Made by a program: the position numbers and the translations under genes
Origin: SVFI01 sp045588655
GTDB taxonomy: Bacteria; Bacillota; Clostridia; Lachnospirales; Lachnospiraceae
Direction: 5' to 3'
Length of the DNA: 64,000 bases
NCBI GenBank assembly: GCA_045588655.1
Contig: JAZNEP010000035.1
Coordinates: 1-64,000, forward strand
Notes under the pieces: model-generated
Told to the model about the DNA's origin: nothing
Seen by the model: the letters and a program-made list of their open reading frames with translations, nothing else
The model's database searches: none
In this document: positions 42,950-51,788 of the stretch, piece by piece
How positions within the stretch are numbered: position 1 is the stretch's first letter
Layout of the letters: the number at the start of each line of letters is the position of its first letter

Positions 42950-43591
42950 GTGGAAGAAAAAGAAATATCACAGGCTGTCATTGGTCGTCTTCCCCGCTAT
43001 TTTCGCTATTTAGGTGAATTAAAGGATCAGGGGGTAGAGCGTATTTCTTCGCAAGAGTTATCGAATATTATGAATGTAACCGCATCTCAGATACGACAGG
43101 ATTTCAACAATTTTGGAGGATTCGGACAACAGGGATATGGTTATAATGTAGAATATTTATATACAGAGATTGGTAAGATACTTGGACTTGATCAAACGCA
43201 TAAGCTGATTATTGTCGGTGTGGGACATTTGGGCCAGGCGTTGGCAAATTATATGAATTTTGAGAGAAGAGGATTTTTAATCAAAGGCTTGTTTGATCAG
43301 GATCCGGCGTTAACTGGAACCATGGTCAGAGGCATTCCGGTGAGACCTATGGAAGAACTGGATCGTTTTATACTTGAAAATGAAGTAGATATAGGAGTTT
43401 TGACCATTCCAAAAACAGGAGCTGTACAGGTGTCAAAACGATTGGTAAGTTGTGGAGTAAAGGCAATCTGGAATTTTGCGCATGTAGATCTTGAGGTTCC
43501 GGATGGCGTGCAGGTAGAAAATGTACATTTATCAGATAGTCTGATGAAGCTTTCATACAATATTACGAGGTTTGAAAAAGAGCAGAGGTGA
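42950..43591 (+). CDS. rex: Redox-sensing transcriptional repressor Rex
   Basis: The 213-residue protein has an N-terminal winged helix (LPRYFRYLGELKDQGVERIS, then TASQIRQDFNNFGGFGQQGY) and a Rossmann domain with GVGHLGQAL near 88. It binds DNA when NAD+ dominates and releases it when NADH rises, controlling fermentation genes. The start is a GTG at 42950, 8 bases after AGGAGG. All family motifs are intact. Confidence 0.93.
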   Translation: MEEKEISQAVIGRLPRYFRYLGELKDQGVERISSQELSNIMNVTASQIRQDFNNFGGFGQQGYGYNVEYLYTEIGKILGLDQTHKLIIVGVGHLGQALANYMNFERRGFLIKGLFDQDPALTGTMVRGIPVRPMEELDRFILENEVDIGVLTIPKTGAVQVSKRLVSCGVKAIWNFAHVDLEVPDGVQVENVHLSDSLMKLSYNITRFEKEQR

Positions 43592-43595
43592 TTCA

Positions 43596-44231
43596 ATGTC
43601 ACGAAAGGATGAAATTTATAAGCCGGCCCTGATAGGGAAAAATATACCCATTTTGACACTCGATAATAAGTGGCACAGGTTATTTACGCAGACGGAGATT
43701 AGCCCAGAGATTAAAGAAAAGGAAAGAGAATTAAATGAGCTGCTAAAGCGTCAGGGAAAACTGAACCATGAGTGTAAAAAACTACGAAGCATTAAAGCGA
43801 AACTTAGAGATGAAATAGTAAGTCTCATGGGAGATGGACAGGCAAATAGTGCCGCTCAGAAAAAGCAGGAAGAAAACAAAAATCTGATAGAGGATTGTAA
43901 TGAGCGACTGGAGGCGAATCAGGAAGAACTCCTTGATTTGGAGAAGGAAATTGATGCAGTTAATTATGAGCTGATGCTTCTTTCGATGGAAGTCTGCTAC
44001 GAAACAATAAAAGAAAATACGGAGGAGATTGAGCAAATTGATAAATGGATCAATCAAATGCGTATAGAATTGAAAAAAAATGTGGTTCGAAAGCAGGAAC
44101 GAGAACTATATAACCAAAATTTATACAGTTATATGCATGATATATTTGGCCCGGAAGTGATTGGCATTTTTGATATGAAATATAATCCGGATGACAAGAA
44201 ATTGAAGGATGCAAAAGAGAAAGAGTCATAA
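43596..44231 (+). CDS. Coiled-coil protein of unknown function
   Basis: A 211-residue soluble protein. Residues 1-40 include a conserved-looking LIGKNIPILTLDNKWHRLF. About 45-165 is a long charged coiled coil (Glu/Lys/Leu heptads). The C-terminus is YMHDIFGPEVIGIFDMKYNP. The ATG at 43596 follows AGAGGTGA at the rex stop, so it is co-transcribed with rex. I do not recognise the family. Confidence 0.7.
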   Translation: MSRKDEIYKPALIGKNIPILTLDNKWHRLFTQTEISPEIKEKERELNELLKRQGKLNHECKKLRSIKAKLRDEIVSLMGDGQANSAAQKKQEENKNLIEDCNERLEANQEELLDLEKEIDAVNYELMLLSMEVCYETIKENTEEIEQIDKWINQMRIELKKNVVRKQERELYNQNLYSYMHDIFGPEVIGIFDMKYNPDDKKLKDAKEKES

Positions 44232-44237
44232 GAGAGA

Positions 44238-44265
44238 AAAAGGATGCGCTTGGTATCCTTTTTTG
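44238..44265 (+). terminator. Terminator or attenuator within the rex-nnr-alr run
   Basis: AAAAAGGAT (44238-44246) and ATCCTTTTTT (44256-44265) form a stem with a built-in T run, 7 bases after a stop codon. The nnr gene follows only 34 bases on, so it may be a partial stop. Confidence 0.7.
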
Positions 44266-44298
44266 GCTTTTCGGTAAGGAGAGCAGAAAGGGAAACAG

Positions 44299-45879
44299 AT
44301 GGGAGATATAGTAACAGCTGCACAGATGAAGGAGCATGAACGATATGTGATGGAATCTGTTGGGATGGATGCTGTTTTGCTGATGGAACGGGCTGCACTT
44401 TTTGCGGCAGAAACAATAGATCAGATGATAGGTAAGATGAGAAGTAAAGTTATGATTGTCTGCGGACCTGGAAATAACGGAGCAGACGGTCTGGCTCTTG
44501 CCAGGATTTTGGAGGAGAGAGGGTGCTGTTCGGATGTCTTACTTTTGGGAGAGAAGGAAAAGCAGACTTCTTTGCGGCAAAAACAGGAAGAGATGTTTCT
44601 GGTTATTTTGGGGGAGGAAGCTGAGCACAGGGTATTTCGCAGTCTGACAGACACAAAGGAAAGACAGACCGAATATTCTGTTATTGTGGATGCTATTTTA
44701 GGAATTGGTGCAAACCGAGAACTTTGTGGGGAGATAAAAGAAACGGTGGAGTGGATGAACCGCTGTAAAAGTCGTAAACTTGCACTTGATGTTCCGACCG
44801 GCATTTGTTCTGATACAGGTAGGATACTTGGGACGGCGTTCCGTGCAGATGTGACAGCAACGTTTGGATGTATAAAACAAGGCCTTTTACTGGGAGATGG
44901 GGCGGTATATGCAGGAAAAGTTTGTTTGAATTCTTGCGGGATGTTCTATCCTTACATGAAGAAGGTAACTGGAAAAGAGGAGAAGGCTCAAACGTTTTTT
45001 CTGGATAAAAAGATAGTAAAGAGCTATTTAACACGTGATCCTCAGGGAAATAAATCTACGTTTGGAAAAATAGGATTCATTGCAGGTAGTAGTCAGATTG
45101 CTGGAGCGGCGATATTAAATGTATGTGCTGCATTTCGTTGTGGTGGTGGTTACGTGCGATTGTGTACGCACAAAAATAACAGGGAAGCGCTACTTGACGC
45201 AGCGCCGGAGACGGTGCTGGATTTGTATGACGATGTGATAGACGAAGCAATCGAGGAAAAAGTAGAACGCCTGATTACTTTTGCGAATGTGATTTGTGCT
45301 GGTTCGGGACTTGGAATGTCTAAAATGGCCAAAAATTGGTTGAAGGTACTGTTGCTAAAGTTGGAGAAGCAAAGTGAAAAAATTCTGATTTTAGATGCAG
45401 ATGCACTCAATCTGATTGCAGAAGATACAGAACTTATGCATAGACTCGATGGTGTGGAGGCATCGGTAGTTCTCACCCCACATGTACTTGAATTTTCTAG
45501 ACTGTGCAAAAGAACTGTGGAGCAGATTAAAAATGACCGTGTGCAGATAGCAAGAGAGTTTGCCGCGGAGCATGGCGTGACGCTTGTATTAAAAGATGCA
45601 CAGACAATTGTTGCCGATAAGTTAGGAAATGTTTGTATCAATGTAACAGGAAATGATGGTATGGCAGTAGCAGGGAGCGGTGATGTACTGGCGGGGGTGA
45701 TTACCGGAATCTGTGGACAAATAAAACAACCATATATATCGGCGTGTCTGGGCGTATATATACATGGAATGGCAGGGGATATGGCAGCAAGAAAGTTGGG
45801 GACGCACAGTATGTTACCGACAGATATGATACGAGGATTGAAAAAATGTATGAAAAAACTTGGAAAAGAGGCAATATGA
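44299..45879 (+). CDS. nnr: Bifunctional NAD(P)H-hydrate repair enzyme (epimerase/dehydratase)
   Basis: The 526-residue protein joins the NnrE epimerase (1 to about 215; CGPGNNGADGLALAR near 54) and the NnrD dehydratase (about 235-526; GKIGFIAGSS, DADALNLIAED near 375, GSGDVLAG near 456). It repairs damaged NADH/NADPH hydrates using ADP or ATP. The usual LTPHPGE at the dehydratase site is LTPHVLE near 394, so the conserved Pro-Gly before Glu is lost. The link with rex fits NAD(H) upkeep. Confidence 0.88.
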   Translation: MGDIVTAAQMKEHERYVMESVGMDAVLLMERAALFAAETIDQMIGKMRSKVMIVCGPGNNGADGLALARILEERGCCSDVLLLGEKEKQTSLRQKQEEMFLVILGEEAEHRVFRSLTDTKERQTEYSVIVDAILGIGANRELCGEIKETVEWMNRCKSRKLALDVPTGICSDTGRILGTAFRADVTATFGCIKQGLLLGDGAVYAGKVCLNSCGMFYPYMKKVTGKEEKAQTFFLDKKIVKSYLTRDPQGNKSTFGKIGFIAGSSQIAGAAILNVCAAFRCGGGYVRLCTHKNNREALLDAAPETVLDLYDDVIDEAIEEKVERLITFANVICAGSGLGMSKMAKNWLKVLLLKLEKQSEKILILDADALNLIAEDTELMHRLDGVEASVVLTPHVLEFSRLCKRTVEQIKNDRVQIAREFAAEHGVTLVLKDAQTIVADKLGNVCINVTGNDGMAVAGSGDVLAGVITGICGQIKQPYISACLGVYIHGMAGDMAARKLGTHSMLPTDMIRGLKKCMKKLGKEAI

Positions 45880-45880
45880 A

Positions 45881-47059
45881 ATGAAGCGATATGAAAGAGT
45901 CTGTGCTTATGTGGATCTGGACGCGATTTTGAGTAATTTGGAACAGATGAAACAACATATGTCAATAGATACGCAAATTGTTGCAGTGATAAAAACAGAC
46001 GCATACGGACATGGAGCGGTACAGATTGCACAGGAGTTGGAACAGATACCGTATGTTTTTGGTTATGCAACAGCAACGGCAGAAGAGGCCTTTATCCTAA
46101 GGAAGATAGGAATGAAAAAACCGATTCTTTGTTTGGGTTACACATTCCCGGAAAGCTATGAGAAAATGATCGAAGAAGACATTCGGCCGACGTTATTTCG
46201 AATGGATCAGGCGCAGGAATTTTCAAAAGCTGCTATGCACGTTGGGAGAAGCGCGGGTGTGCATATCAAGGTAGATACCGGAATGTCACGTATTGGAGTG
46301 GAAGCAAATCAAGAAGGAATTGCATTTGTTAAGGAAGTTATGAACCTTCCAAACATAGAGGTGGAAGGAATTTTTACACATTTTTCAAAAGCAGATGAAG
46401 CTGATAAGAAACCAACTTATCAGCAGCTTGAACGATTTAAAACATTTTTTGCATCTGTGGAGGCAGAATGTTCGAAAAAGATTCCTTTGAAGCATTGTTC
46501 TAACAGCGCAGGAATCATAGAAATTCCGGATGCAAACATGGATTTGGTTCGCGCAGGAATCAGTTTGTATGGACTCTGGCCTTCGGATGAAGTTGCAAGA
46601 GATAAGGTTAAGTTACAACCGGCGATGTCATTGATAAGTCATATTGTGCATGTGAAAGAGATTGAGGAGGGGACACCGGTCAGTTATGGTGGAACCTATG
46701 TGGCGCAGAGTCGGCGTAGAATAGCAACGATTCCGGTTGGATATGGGGACGGATATCCGAGAGGATTATCAAATAAGGGGTATGTGCTGGTGAAAGGACA
46801 GAGAGCACCTATTGTTGGAAGAGTATGCATGGATCAGTTCATGGTGGATGTGACAGAGATTGAGGATGTAAAAAATGGAGATGAAGTGATATTGATTGGA
46901 AAGGCGGGAAATGAAGAGCTTACCATGGAATATTTGGGTGAGGTAAGTGGCCGATTCAATTACGAACTTTCCTGTGATTTATCCAAACGGATTCCAAGAG
47001 TTTATATAAAAGGCGGAGAAATCGTAGCAACGAAGGATTATTATGAGGATAATCGGTAA
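45881..47059 (+). CDS. alr: Alanine racemase
   Basis: The 392-residue PLP enzyme interconverts L- and D-alanine for cell wall synthesis. YVDLDAILSNLEQMK is the N-terminal strand, AVIKTDAYGHGA near 34 holds the PLP Lys, and RVCMDQFMVDVT near 308 is in the C-terminal domain. The second catalytic Tyr is in SYGGTYVAQS near 262. It overlaps no gene; the ATG at 45881 lies one base after the nnr stop. Confidence 0.93.
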   Translation: MKRYERVCAYVDLDAILSNLEQMKQHMSIDTQIVAVIKTDAYGHGAVQIAQELEQIPYVFGYATATAEEAFILRKIGMKKPILCLGYTFPESYEKMIEEDIRPTLFRMDQAQEFSKAAMHVGRSAGVHIKVDTGMSRIGVEANQEGIAFVKEVMNLPNIEVEGIFTHFSKADEADKKPTYQQLERFKTFFASVEAECSKKIPLKHCSNSAGIIEIPDANMDLVRAGISLYGLWPSDEVARDKVKLQPAMSLISHIVHVKEIEEGTPVSYGGTYVAQSRRRIATIPVGYGDGYPRGLSNKGYVLVKGQRAPIVGRVCMDQFMVDVTEIEDVKNGDEVILIGKAGNEELTMEYLGEVSGRFNYELSCDLSKRIPRVYIKGGEIVATKDYYEDNR

Positions 47060-47136
47060 CTGAAACGAAAATGGAATACAACAGAATTTTTTAGGTAATA
47101 CTTTGGAAAAGATTTGAAAAAGGAGTGTTGTATTTC

Positions 47137-47478
47137 ATGAAACGCGGAGATGTGTATTACGCAGATTTAAGACCGGTTGTCGGCAGTGAGCAGGGGGGGA
47201 TACGACCAGTGCTTATTATTCAAAATGATGTCGGGAATCGTCATAGCCCGACGATTATATGTGCTGCGATTACATCCAAAATGAACAAAGCGAAGTTGCC
47301 TACGCATATCGAGCTTCCGGCAGAACGTTACCACATGGTAAAAGATTCTGTGATTTTGTTGGAACAGTTGAGGACGATTGATAAGCTTAGGTTAAAAGAT
47401 AAAATATGTCACCTGGATAGTACCATTATGAAGAAGGTAGATTATGCACTGCTGATTAGTCTCGCGCTGAATACATAA
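47137..47478 (+). CDS. mazF: MazF/EndoA-type mRNA endonuclease toxin
   Basis: The 113-residue protein is the PemK/MazF fold: MKRGDVYYADLRPVVGSEQG at the start, then GIRPVLIIQNDVGN and AAITSK. These enzymes cut single-stranded RNA at short sites (UACAU for B. subtilis EndoA). No antitoxin gene precedes it; only 77 bases separate it from alr, where Bacillus has ndoAI. An upstream GTG at 47125 overlaps the AGGAG site; ATG 47137 is preferred. Confidence 0.88.
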   Translation: MKRGDVYYADLRPVVGSEQGGIRPVLIIQNDVGNRHSPTIICAAITSKMNKAKLPTHIELPAERYHMVKDSVILLEQLRTIDKLRLKDKICHLDSTIMKKVDYALLISLALNT

Positions 47479-47527
47479 GACGGTTGGCAGCATGGGTGAG
47501 ATTCTGTTTAGAATGCGTTCAGTATGA

Positions 47528-47556
47528 TTGACGAATACTATGTCAAATGATATAGT
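47528..47556 (+). promoter_or_regulatory. Sigma-A promoter of yebC
   Basis: TTGACG (47528-47533) and TATAGT (47551-47556) with a 17-base spacer, 75 bases before the yebC start. Confidence 0.65.
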
Positions 47557-47630
47557 TTAAAAGATATGTTGTATTCGAAAAATACAAAGGAAATGACGAA
47601 AAAGAGAAAGTAAAAAGAGGAGAAAATATT

Positions 47631-48359
47631 ATGTCTGGACATTCAAAGTTTGCAAACATTAAGCACAAAAAGGAAAAAAATGATGCTGCAAAAGGTAAGA
47701 TTTTTACAATTATAGGACGTGAAATTGCGGTAGCAGTAAAGGAAGGCGGACCGGATCCGACAAATAACTTTAAGCTTGCAACCGTAATTGCAAAAGCAAA
47801 AGCAAATAATATGCCAAACGATACAATTGAAAGAGGAATTAAGAGAGCTTCCGGTGATTTAGGAAATGTAGTATATGAGCATGTTACATATGAAGGCTAT
47901 GGGCCAAGTGGTATTGCAATTATTGTAGAAGCATTAACAGATAACAAAAACAGAACAGCCGCAAATGTGAGAAGTGCATTTACAAAAGGGTCAGGAAGTA
48001 TCGGAACACAAGGTTGTGTATCCTTTATGTTTGACAAAAAAGGTCAGATTATAATTGATAAAGAAGAATGCGATATGGAAGCAGATGATTTGATGATGCT
48101 TTCTTTGGATGCGGGAGCAGAAGATTTTGCAGAGGAAGAGGATAGTTTTGAAATCATTACGGACCCGGATGATTTCCAGGCAGTATATGATGCATTAAAC
48201 GGTGAGAATATTCCTATGGCATCGGCAGAAGTAACAATGATTCCGCAAAATTATGTGGCATTAACAGATGAAAATGATATCAAACAGCTCAATCGTACGC
48301 TGGATCTTTTAGATGAAGATGATGATGTACAGGCTGTATACCACAACTGGGATGAATAA
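47631..48359 (+). CDS. yebC: YebC/PmpR-family (TACO1-like) protein
   Basis: The 242-residue protein begins MSGHSKFANIKHKKEKNDAA and has the three-domain YebC layout, with GYGPSGIAIIVEALTDNKNR near 98 and GSIGTQGCVSFMFDKKG. Members were named transcription regulators, and recent work links them to translation of difficult peptides such as polyproline. The start follows AGAGGAG. Confidence 0.92.
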   Translation: MSGHSKFANIKHKKEKNDAAKGKIFTIIGREIAVAVKEGGPDPTNNFKLATVIAKAKANNMPNDTIERGIKRASGDLGNVVYEHVTYEGYGPSGIAIIVEALTDNKNRTAANVRSAFTKGSGSIGTQGCVSFMFDKKGQIIIDKEECDMEADDLMMLSLDAGAEDFAEEEDSFEIITDPDDFQAVYDALNGENIPMASAEVTMIPQNYVALTDENDIKQLNRTLDLLDEDDDVQAVYHNWDE

Positions 48360-48407
48360 AAACACACTGTATATCCATGTGTTTGTCTATAGGTAGGAGG
48401 AGAAAGG

Positions 48408-49697
48408 ATGAAAGCAATGAGCGAATACGGAAAGGGTACCCGTTGTATCCAGGGAGGTTGGCAACCAAAAAATGGCGAAGCACGTGTGCTTCCTATATAT
48501 CAGTCCACTACATTTAAGTATGAGTCAACAGAGCAGATGGGACGTTTGTTTGATTTGGAGGAAAACGGATATTTTTATACAAGATTACAAAATCCGACCA
48601 ATGATTGTGTAGCGCAAAAAATCTGTGATTTGGAAGGCGGAGTAGCAGCAATGTTAACTTCGTCAGGACAGGCTGCTAACTACTATGCAGTATTTAATAT
48701 TGCAGGAGCAGGGGATCATGTTATCATGTCTTCGAGTGTATACGGTGGAACATTTAACCTTCTTACGGTTACAATGAAACGCATGGGGATTGAATGTACA
48801 GTTATAGATCCGGATTGTACACCGGAAGAATTGGATGCTCAGTTTAAGGAAAATACAAAATGTGTGCTGGCAGAAAGTATTGCAAATCCTGCATTGGTGG
48901 TTCTTGATTTTGATAAATTTGTATCAGCGGCGCATGCACATGGAGTTCCGATGATTGTGGATAATACATTTCCAACTCCAATCAATTGTCGTCCGTTTGA
49001 GTATGGAGTAGACATTGTAACACATTCAACTACCAAGTATATGGATGGGCATGCTATGGCAGTCGGAGGATGTATTGTGGACAGCGGTAATTTTGACTGG
49101 ACAAAGTATCCGGACAAATTCCCGGGACTTTGCTATCCGGATGATTCCTATCATGGAGTGACTTATACGGAACGATTCGGAAAGGCAGCATTTATTACCA
49201 AAGCAACGGCGCAGCTGATGAGAGATCTTGGTTCTATCCAGTCACCACAGAATGCGTTTCTCTTAAATGTAGGACTTGAGACATTACATCTGCGTGTTCC
49301 GCGTCATTGTGAAAATGCACAGAAGGTGGCAGAGTTCCTTGAAAATCATCCAAAGGTGAAATGGGTGGAATATCCGGGACTAAAAAGCAGCAAATATTAT
49401 GAGAGAGCACAGAAGTATATGCCAAATGGTACTTGTGGAGTAATTTCTTTTGCAGTAGATGGAGATAAGAAGGATACAGTACGGTTTATGGATCAGCTTC
49501 AGTTGGCGGCGATTGTGACGCATGTGGCAGATGCAAGAACCTGTGTACTTCATCCGGCAAGTCATACACACAGACAGATGAATGATCAGCAGCTTGCAGA
49601 GGCGGGAATTGACCCTGGTATGATTCGTCTTTCTGTGGGTATAGAGGATGTGGAGGATATTATAGGAGATCTTTCACAGGCACTGGATACTGTGTAG
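48408..49697 (+). CDS. O-acetylhomoserine sulfhydrylase/methionine gamma-lyase-type PLP enzyme
   Basis: A 429-residue Cys/Met-metabolism PLP enzyme. The start QSTTFKYESTEQMGRLF and YTRLQNPTND are the substrate-site motifs. SGQAANYYAVFN near 82, then HSTTKYMDGHAMAVGG near 207 with the PLP Lys, and RLSVGIEDVEDI near 410 are conserved. It is longer than gamma-lyases (about 390-400), closer to MetY (about 430). Reaction could be O-acetylhomoserine plus sulfide to homocysteine. GGAGGAG precedes the ATG. Confidence 0.85.
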   Translation: MKAMSEYGKGTRCIQGGWQPKNGEARVLPIYQSTTFKYESTEQMGRLFDLEENGYFYTRLQNPTNDCVAQKICDLEGGVAAMLTSSGQAANYYAVFNIAGAGDHVIMSSSVYGGTFNLLTVTMKRMGIECTVIDPDCTPEELDAQFKENTKCVLAESIANPALVVLDFDKFVSAAHAHGVPMIVDNTFPTPINCRPFEYGVDIVTHSTTKYMDGHAMAVGGCIVDSGNFDWTKYPDKFPGLCYPDDSYHGVTYTERFGKAAFITKATAQLMRDLGSIQSPQNAFLLNVGLETLHLRVPRHCENAQKVAEFLENHPKVKWVEYPGLKSSKYYERAQKYMPNGTCGVISFAVDGDKKDTVRFMDQLQLAAIVTHVADARTCVLHPASHTHRQMNDQQLAEAGIDPGMIRLSVGIEDVEDIIGDLSQALDTV

Positions 49698-49743
49698 AAC
49701 TACAGAGAAAAGAGCATTGAAGCCTAGGATTTGGAGATTAAGT

Positions 49744-50697
49744 ATGGATAGATTAGCAATCGTAGTTCCGTGTTATAACGAGGAGGAAATGCTTCCGATT
49801 ACAACCAAAGAGTTGACAGGGGTTTTGGAGGATTTGATCCGCAAGGGGAAAATTGCGAAAAACAGTTATATTCTTTATGTAGATGATGGTAGTAAGGATG
49901 CGACATGGGAGCTGATTGAAAAACTTCACAAAGAAAACGATAAAGTGTTCGGATTGAAACTTGCAGGAAATGTTGGACATCAGTTTGCGCTTACAGCCGG
50001 TATGATTCGTGCAAAAGAAGATGCGGATGTAATGATTTCCATTGATGCGGATTTGCAGGATGATACACTTGTGATGGAGGAAATGATTGACCGTTTCCAT
50101 GAGGGAAAGGATATTGTATACGGAGTTAGAAACGATCGAAAAAAGGATTCGTTCTTTAAGCGTACGACAGCGCAGATGTTTTATAAAGTACTGGCAGCTA
50201 TGGGCGTAAAAACGGTATATAATCACGCAGATTATCGTTTGATGAGTCAGAGAGCTGTGGCGCATTTTGCAAATTACGAAGAAGTGAATCTGTATTTGCG
50301 AGGTATTATGCCACTCATCGGATATCAGACGGAATGTGTATATTATGAGAGAAAAGAGCGCATTGCGGGTGAGTCAAAATATCCGCTCAAGAAAATGCTG
50401 GCGCTTGCATGGAACGGAATTACATCCTTTAGTGTAAAACCCATTAATTTCATTGCAGCGCTTGGAGGCGTGATTATTTTTATGTGTATACTTGCAGCAA
50501 TTTATGCGTTTGTATCTTATTGCAGAGGTACGGTAGTTGCAGGGTGGACATCACTTATATTGTCAATCTGGCTGCTGGGAGGGCTCCAATTGTTTGCAAT
50601 CGGAATCATCGGGCAGTATATTGGTAAGATTTATATGGAAGTAAAGCACAGACCTAGATACAATATCGAGACTTATTTATCACATGACAATAGATAA
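49744..50697 (+). CDS. Family 2 glycosyltransferase, GtrB/DPM1-like membrane enzyme
   Basis: The 317-residue protein starts IVVPCYNEEEMLPITTKEL; ISIDADLQDD near 99 is the acidic nucleotide-sugar/metal site. Two C-terminal membrane segments lie near 235-260 and 270-297. This is the polyprenyl-phosphate glycosyltransferase class (GtrB, CsbB), which loads a sugar onto undecaprenyl phosphate. The ATG at 49744 follows GGAG; a TTG at 49717 is upstream. Confidence 0.85.
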   Translation: MDRLAIVVPCYNEEEMLPITTKELTGVLEDLIRKGKIAKNSYILYVDDGSKDATWELIEKLHKENDKVFGLKLAGNVGHQFALTAGMIRAKEDADVMISIDADLQDDTLVMEEMIDRFHEGKDIVYGVRNDRKKDSFFKRTTAQMFYKVLAAMGVKTVYNHADYRLMSQRAVAHFANYEEVNLYLRGIMPLIGYQTECVYYERKERIAGESKYPLKKMLALAWNGITSFSVKPINFIAALGGVIIFMCILAAIYAFVSYCRGTVVAGWTSLILSIWLLGGLQLFAIGIIGQYIGKIYMEVKHRPRYNIETYLSHDNR

Positions 50698-50722
50698 GGG
50701 ATAAGAGGTGAAGGTAACTGAA

Positions 50723-50890
50723 ATGGAGAAAAATTTTAAAAAGAATAAAACAATTAAATTCATAGACAATCCATTGCCGGGACCGAAACCACATGTAAAA
50801 AAAGAGATGAAATACGATTACGAGGTTCCGCAGGACAAGATGTTTTTTGACATAGATAAGCCAATTAATAATTATTATGATATTTCATAA
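50723..50890 (+). CDS. Small protein of unknown function
   Basis: A 55-residue basic protein: MEKNFKKNKTIKFIDNPLPG, then PKPHVKKEMKYDYEVPQDKM and a C-terminal Tyr-rich end. ATG 50723 follows AAGG; an in-frame GTG at 50708 is the alternative start. No domain. It ends 18 bases before a strong terminator. Confidence 0.5.
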   Translation: MEKNFKKNKTIKFIDNPLPGPKPHVKKEMKYDYEVPQDKMFFDIDKPINNYYDIS

Positions 50891-50907
50891 AAAAAAGGAG
50901 ATACTAG

Positions 50908-50936
50908 AAAAGAATCGTGAAAGCGATTCTTTTTTT
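50908..50936 (+). terminator. Rho-independent terminator
   Basis: AAAAGAATCG (50908-50917), TGAAAG loop and CGATTCTTTT (50924-50933) form a strong stem with a T tract. Confidence 0.9.
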
Positions 50937-50972
50937 GTAGGTTGGACGTAATAAAAAAGGAGTATCATAAAC

Positions 50973-51707
50973 ATGGCAGTAAACGAAAAAGATATGGCAA
51001 AGGAAAAAGAAAAGATTGAGAGAGAAAAAGCAGAAGCAGAGTATATAGAGGATACAGGCTCCATCTGCCTTGATAATAACAAGCAACAGCATAAGATTGA
51101 ACTAATCACAATTATCGGAGAAGTGGAAGGGCATGAGAATTTATCAGGAAATTCCAAAACTACTAAGTATGAGCATTTATTGCCCAAATTGGCACAGATG
51201 GAAGATGCATCCGATGTGGATGGCATATTAATCTTATTAAATACGATGGGAGGAGATGTGGAAGCAGGGCTTGCCATTGCAGAAATGATAGCGTCTTTGA
51301 GTAAACCTACAGTGTCTCTTGTGCTTGGAGGGAGTCATTCGATCGGAGTGCCCATTGCAGTCAGCGCAGATTACTCGTTTATTGTACCGAGCGCGGCTAT
51401 GGTTATTCATCCGGTCAGAATGAACGGAATGGTAATCGGAACGCCTGCAACTTTCGATTATTTTAAATCCATACAGGATCGGATTACAGGATTTGTCGTT
51501 TCACATTCGAAGATTAAGAAAACGGAGTTTGAAAGCTTAATGATGGAGACAAAAATACTGACAAAGGATGTAGGAAGTGTGCTCAGCGGAGATAAGGCAG
51601 TTGAATATGGGATTATTGATGAGGTCGGAGGATTGAAAGATGCAATGGTAAAATTGCACAAAAGAATTGATGATATGACAGGAAATAAGAGAGAATTTGG
51701 GGAATAA
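50973..51707 (+). CDS. ClpP-like serine protease, TepA/YmfB-type
   Basis: The 244-residue protein has an N-terminal coiled coil (1-30), then a ClpP/crotonase-fold core. LNTMGGDVEAGLAIAEMI near 89 is the oxyanion region, LGGSHSIGVPIAVSAD near 122 holds the catalytic Ser in GGSHS, and MVIHPVRMNG near 147 the His. TepA in Bacillus is a ClpP-like protein in the ftsK neighbourhood linked to secretion and spore-protein degradation. It ends 81 bases before ftsK. Confidence 0.8.
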   Translation: MAVNEKDMAKEKEKIEREKAEAEYIEDTGSICLDNNKQQHKIELITIIGEVEGHENLSGNSKTTKYEHLLPKLAQMEDASDVDGILILLNTMGGDVEAGLAIAEMIASLSKPTVSLVLGGSHSIGVPIAVSADYSFIVPSAAMVIHPVRMNGMVIGTPATFDYFKSIQDRITGFVVSHSKIKKTEFESLMMETKILTKDVGSVLSGDKAVEYGIIDEVGGLKDAMVKLHKRIDDMTGNKREFGE

Positions 51708-51714
51708 CTTGCAG

Positions 51715-51743
51715 ATGACATTTTGTAAAAACAATGATATACT
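51715..51743 (+). promoter_or_regulatory. Sigma-A promoter of the FtsK gene
   Basis: ATGACA (51715-51720) and TATACT (51738-51743) with a 17-base spacer; ATG follows at 51789 after TTGGAGTG. Confidence 0.65.
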
Positions 51744-51788
51744 AACAAATAGAGTTTATTTTTAGATACAAGAAATTGGAGTGAAAAA

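Noticed and set aside
50891..50906. AAAAAAGGAG as the ribosome-binding site of an unlisted gene
   Set aside because: No start codon and frame follow before the terminator at 50908.
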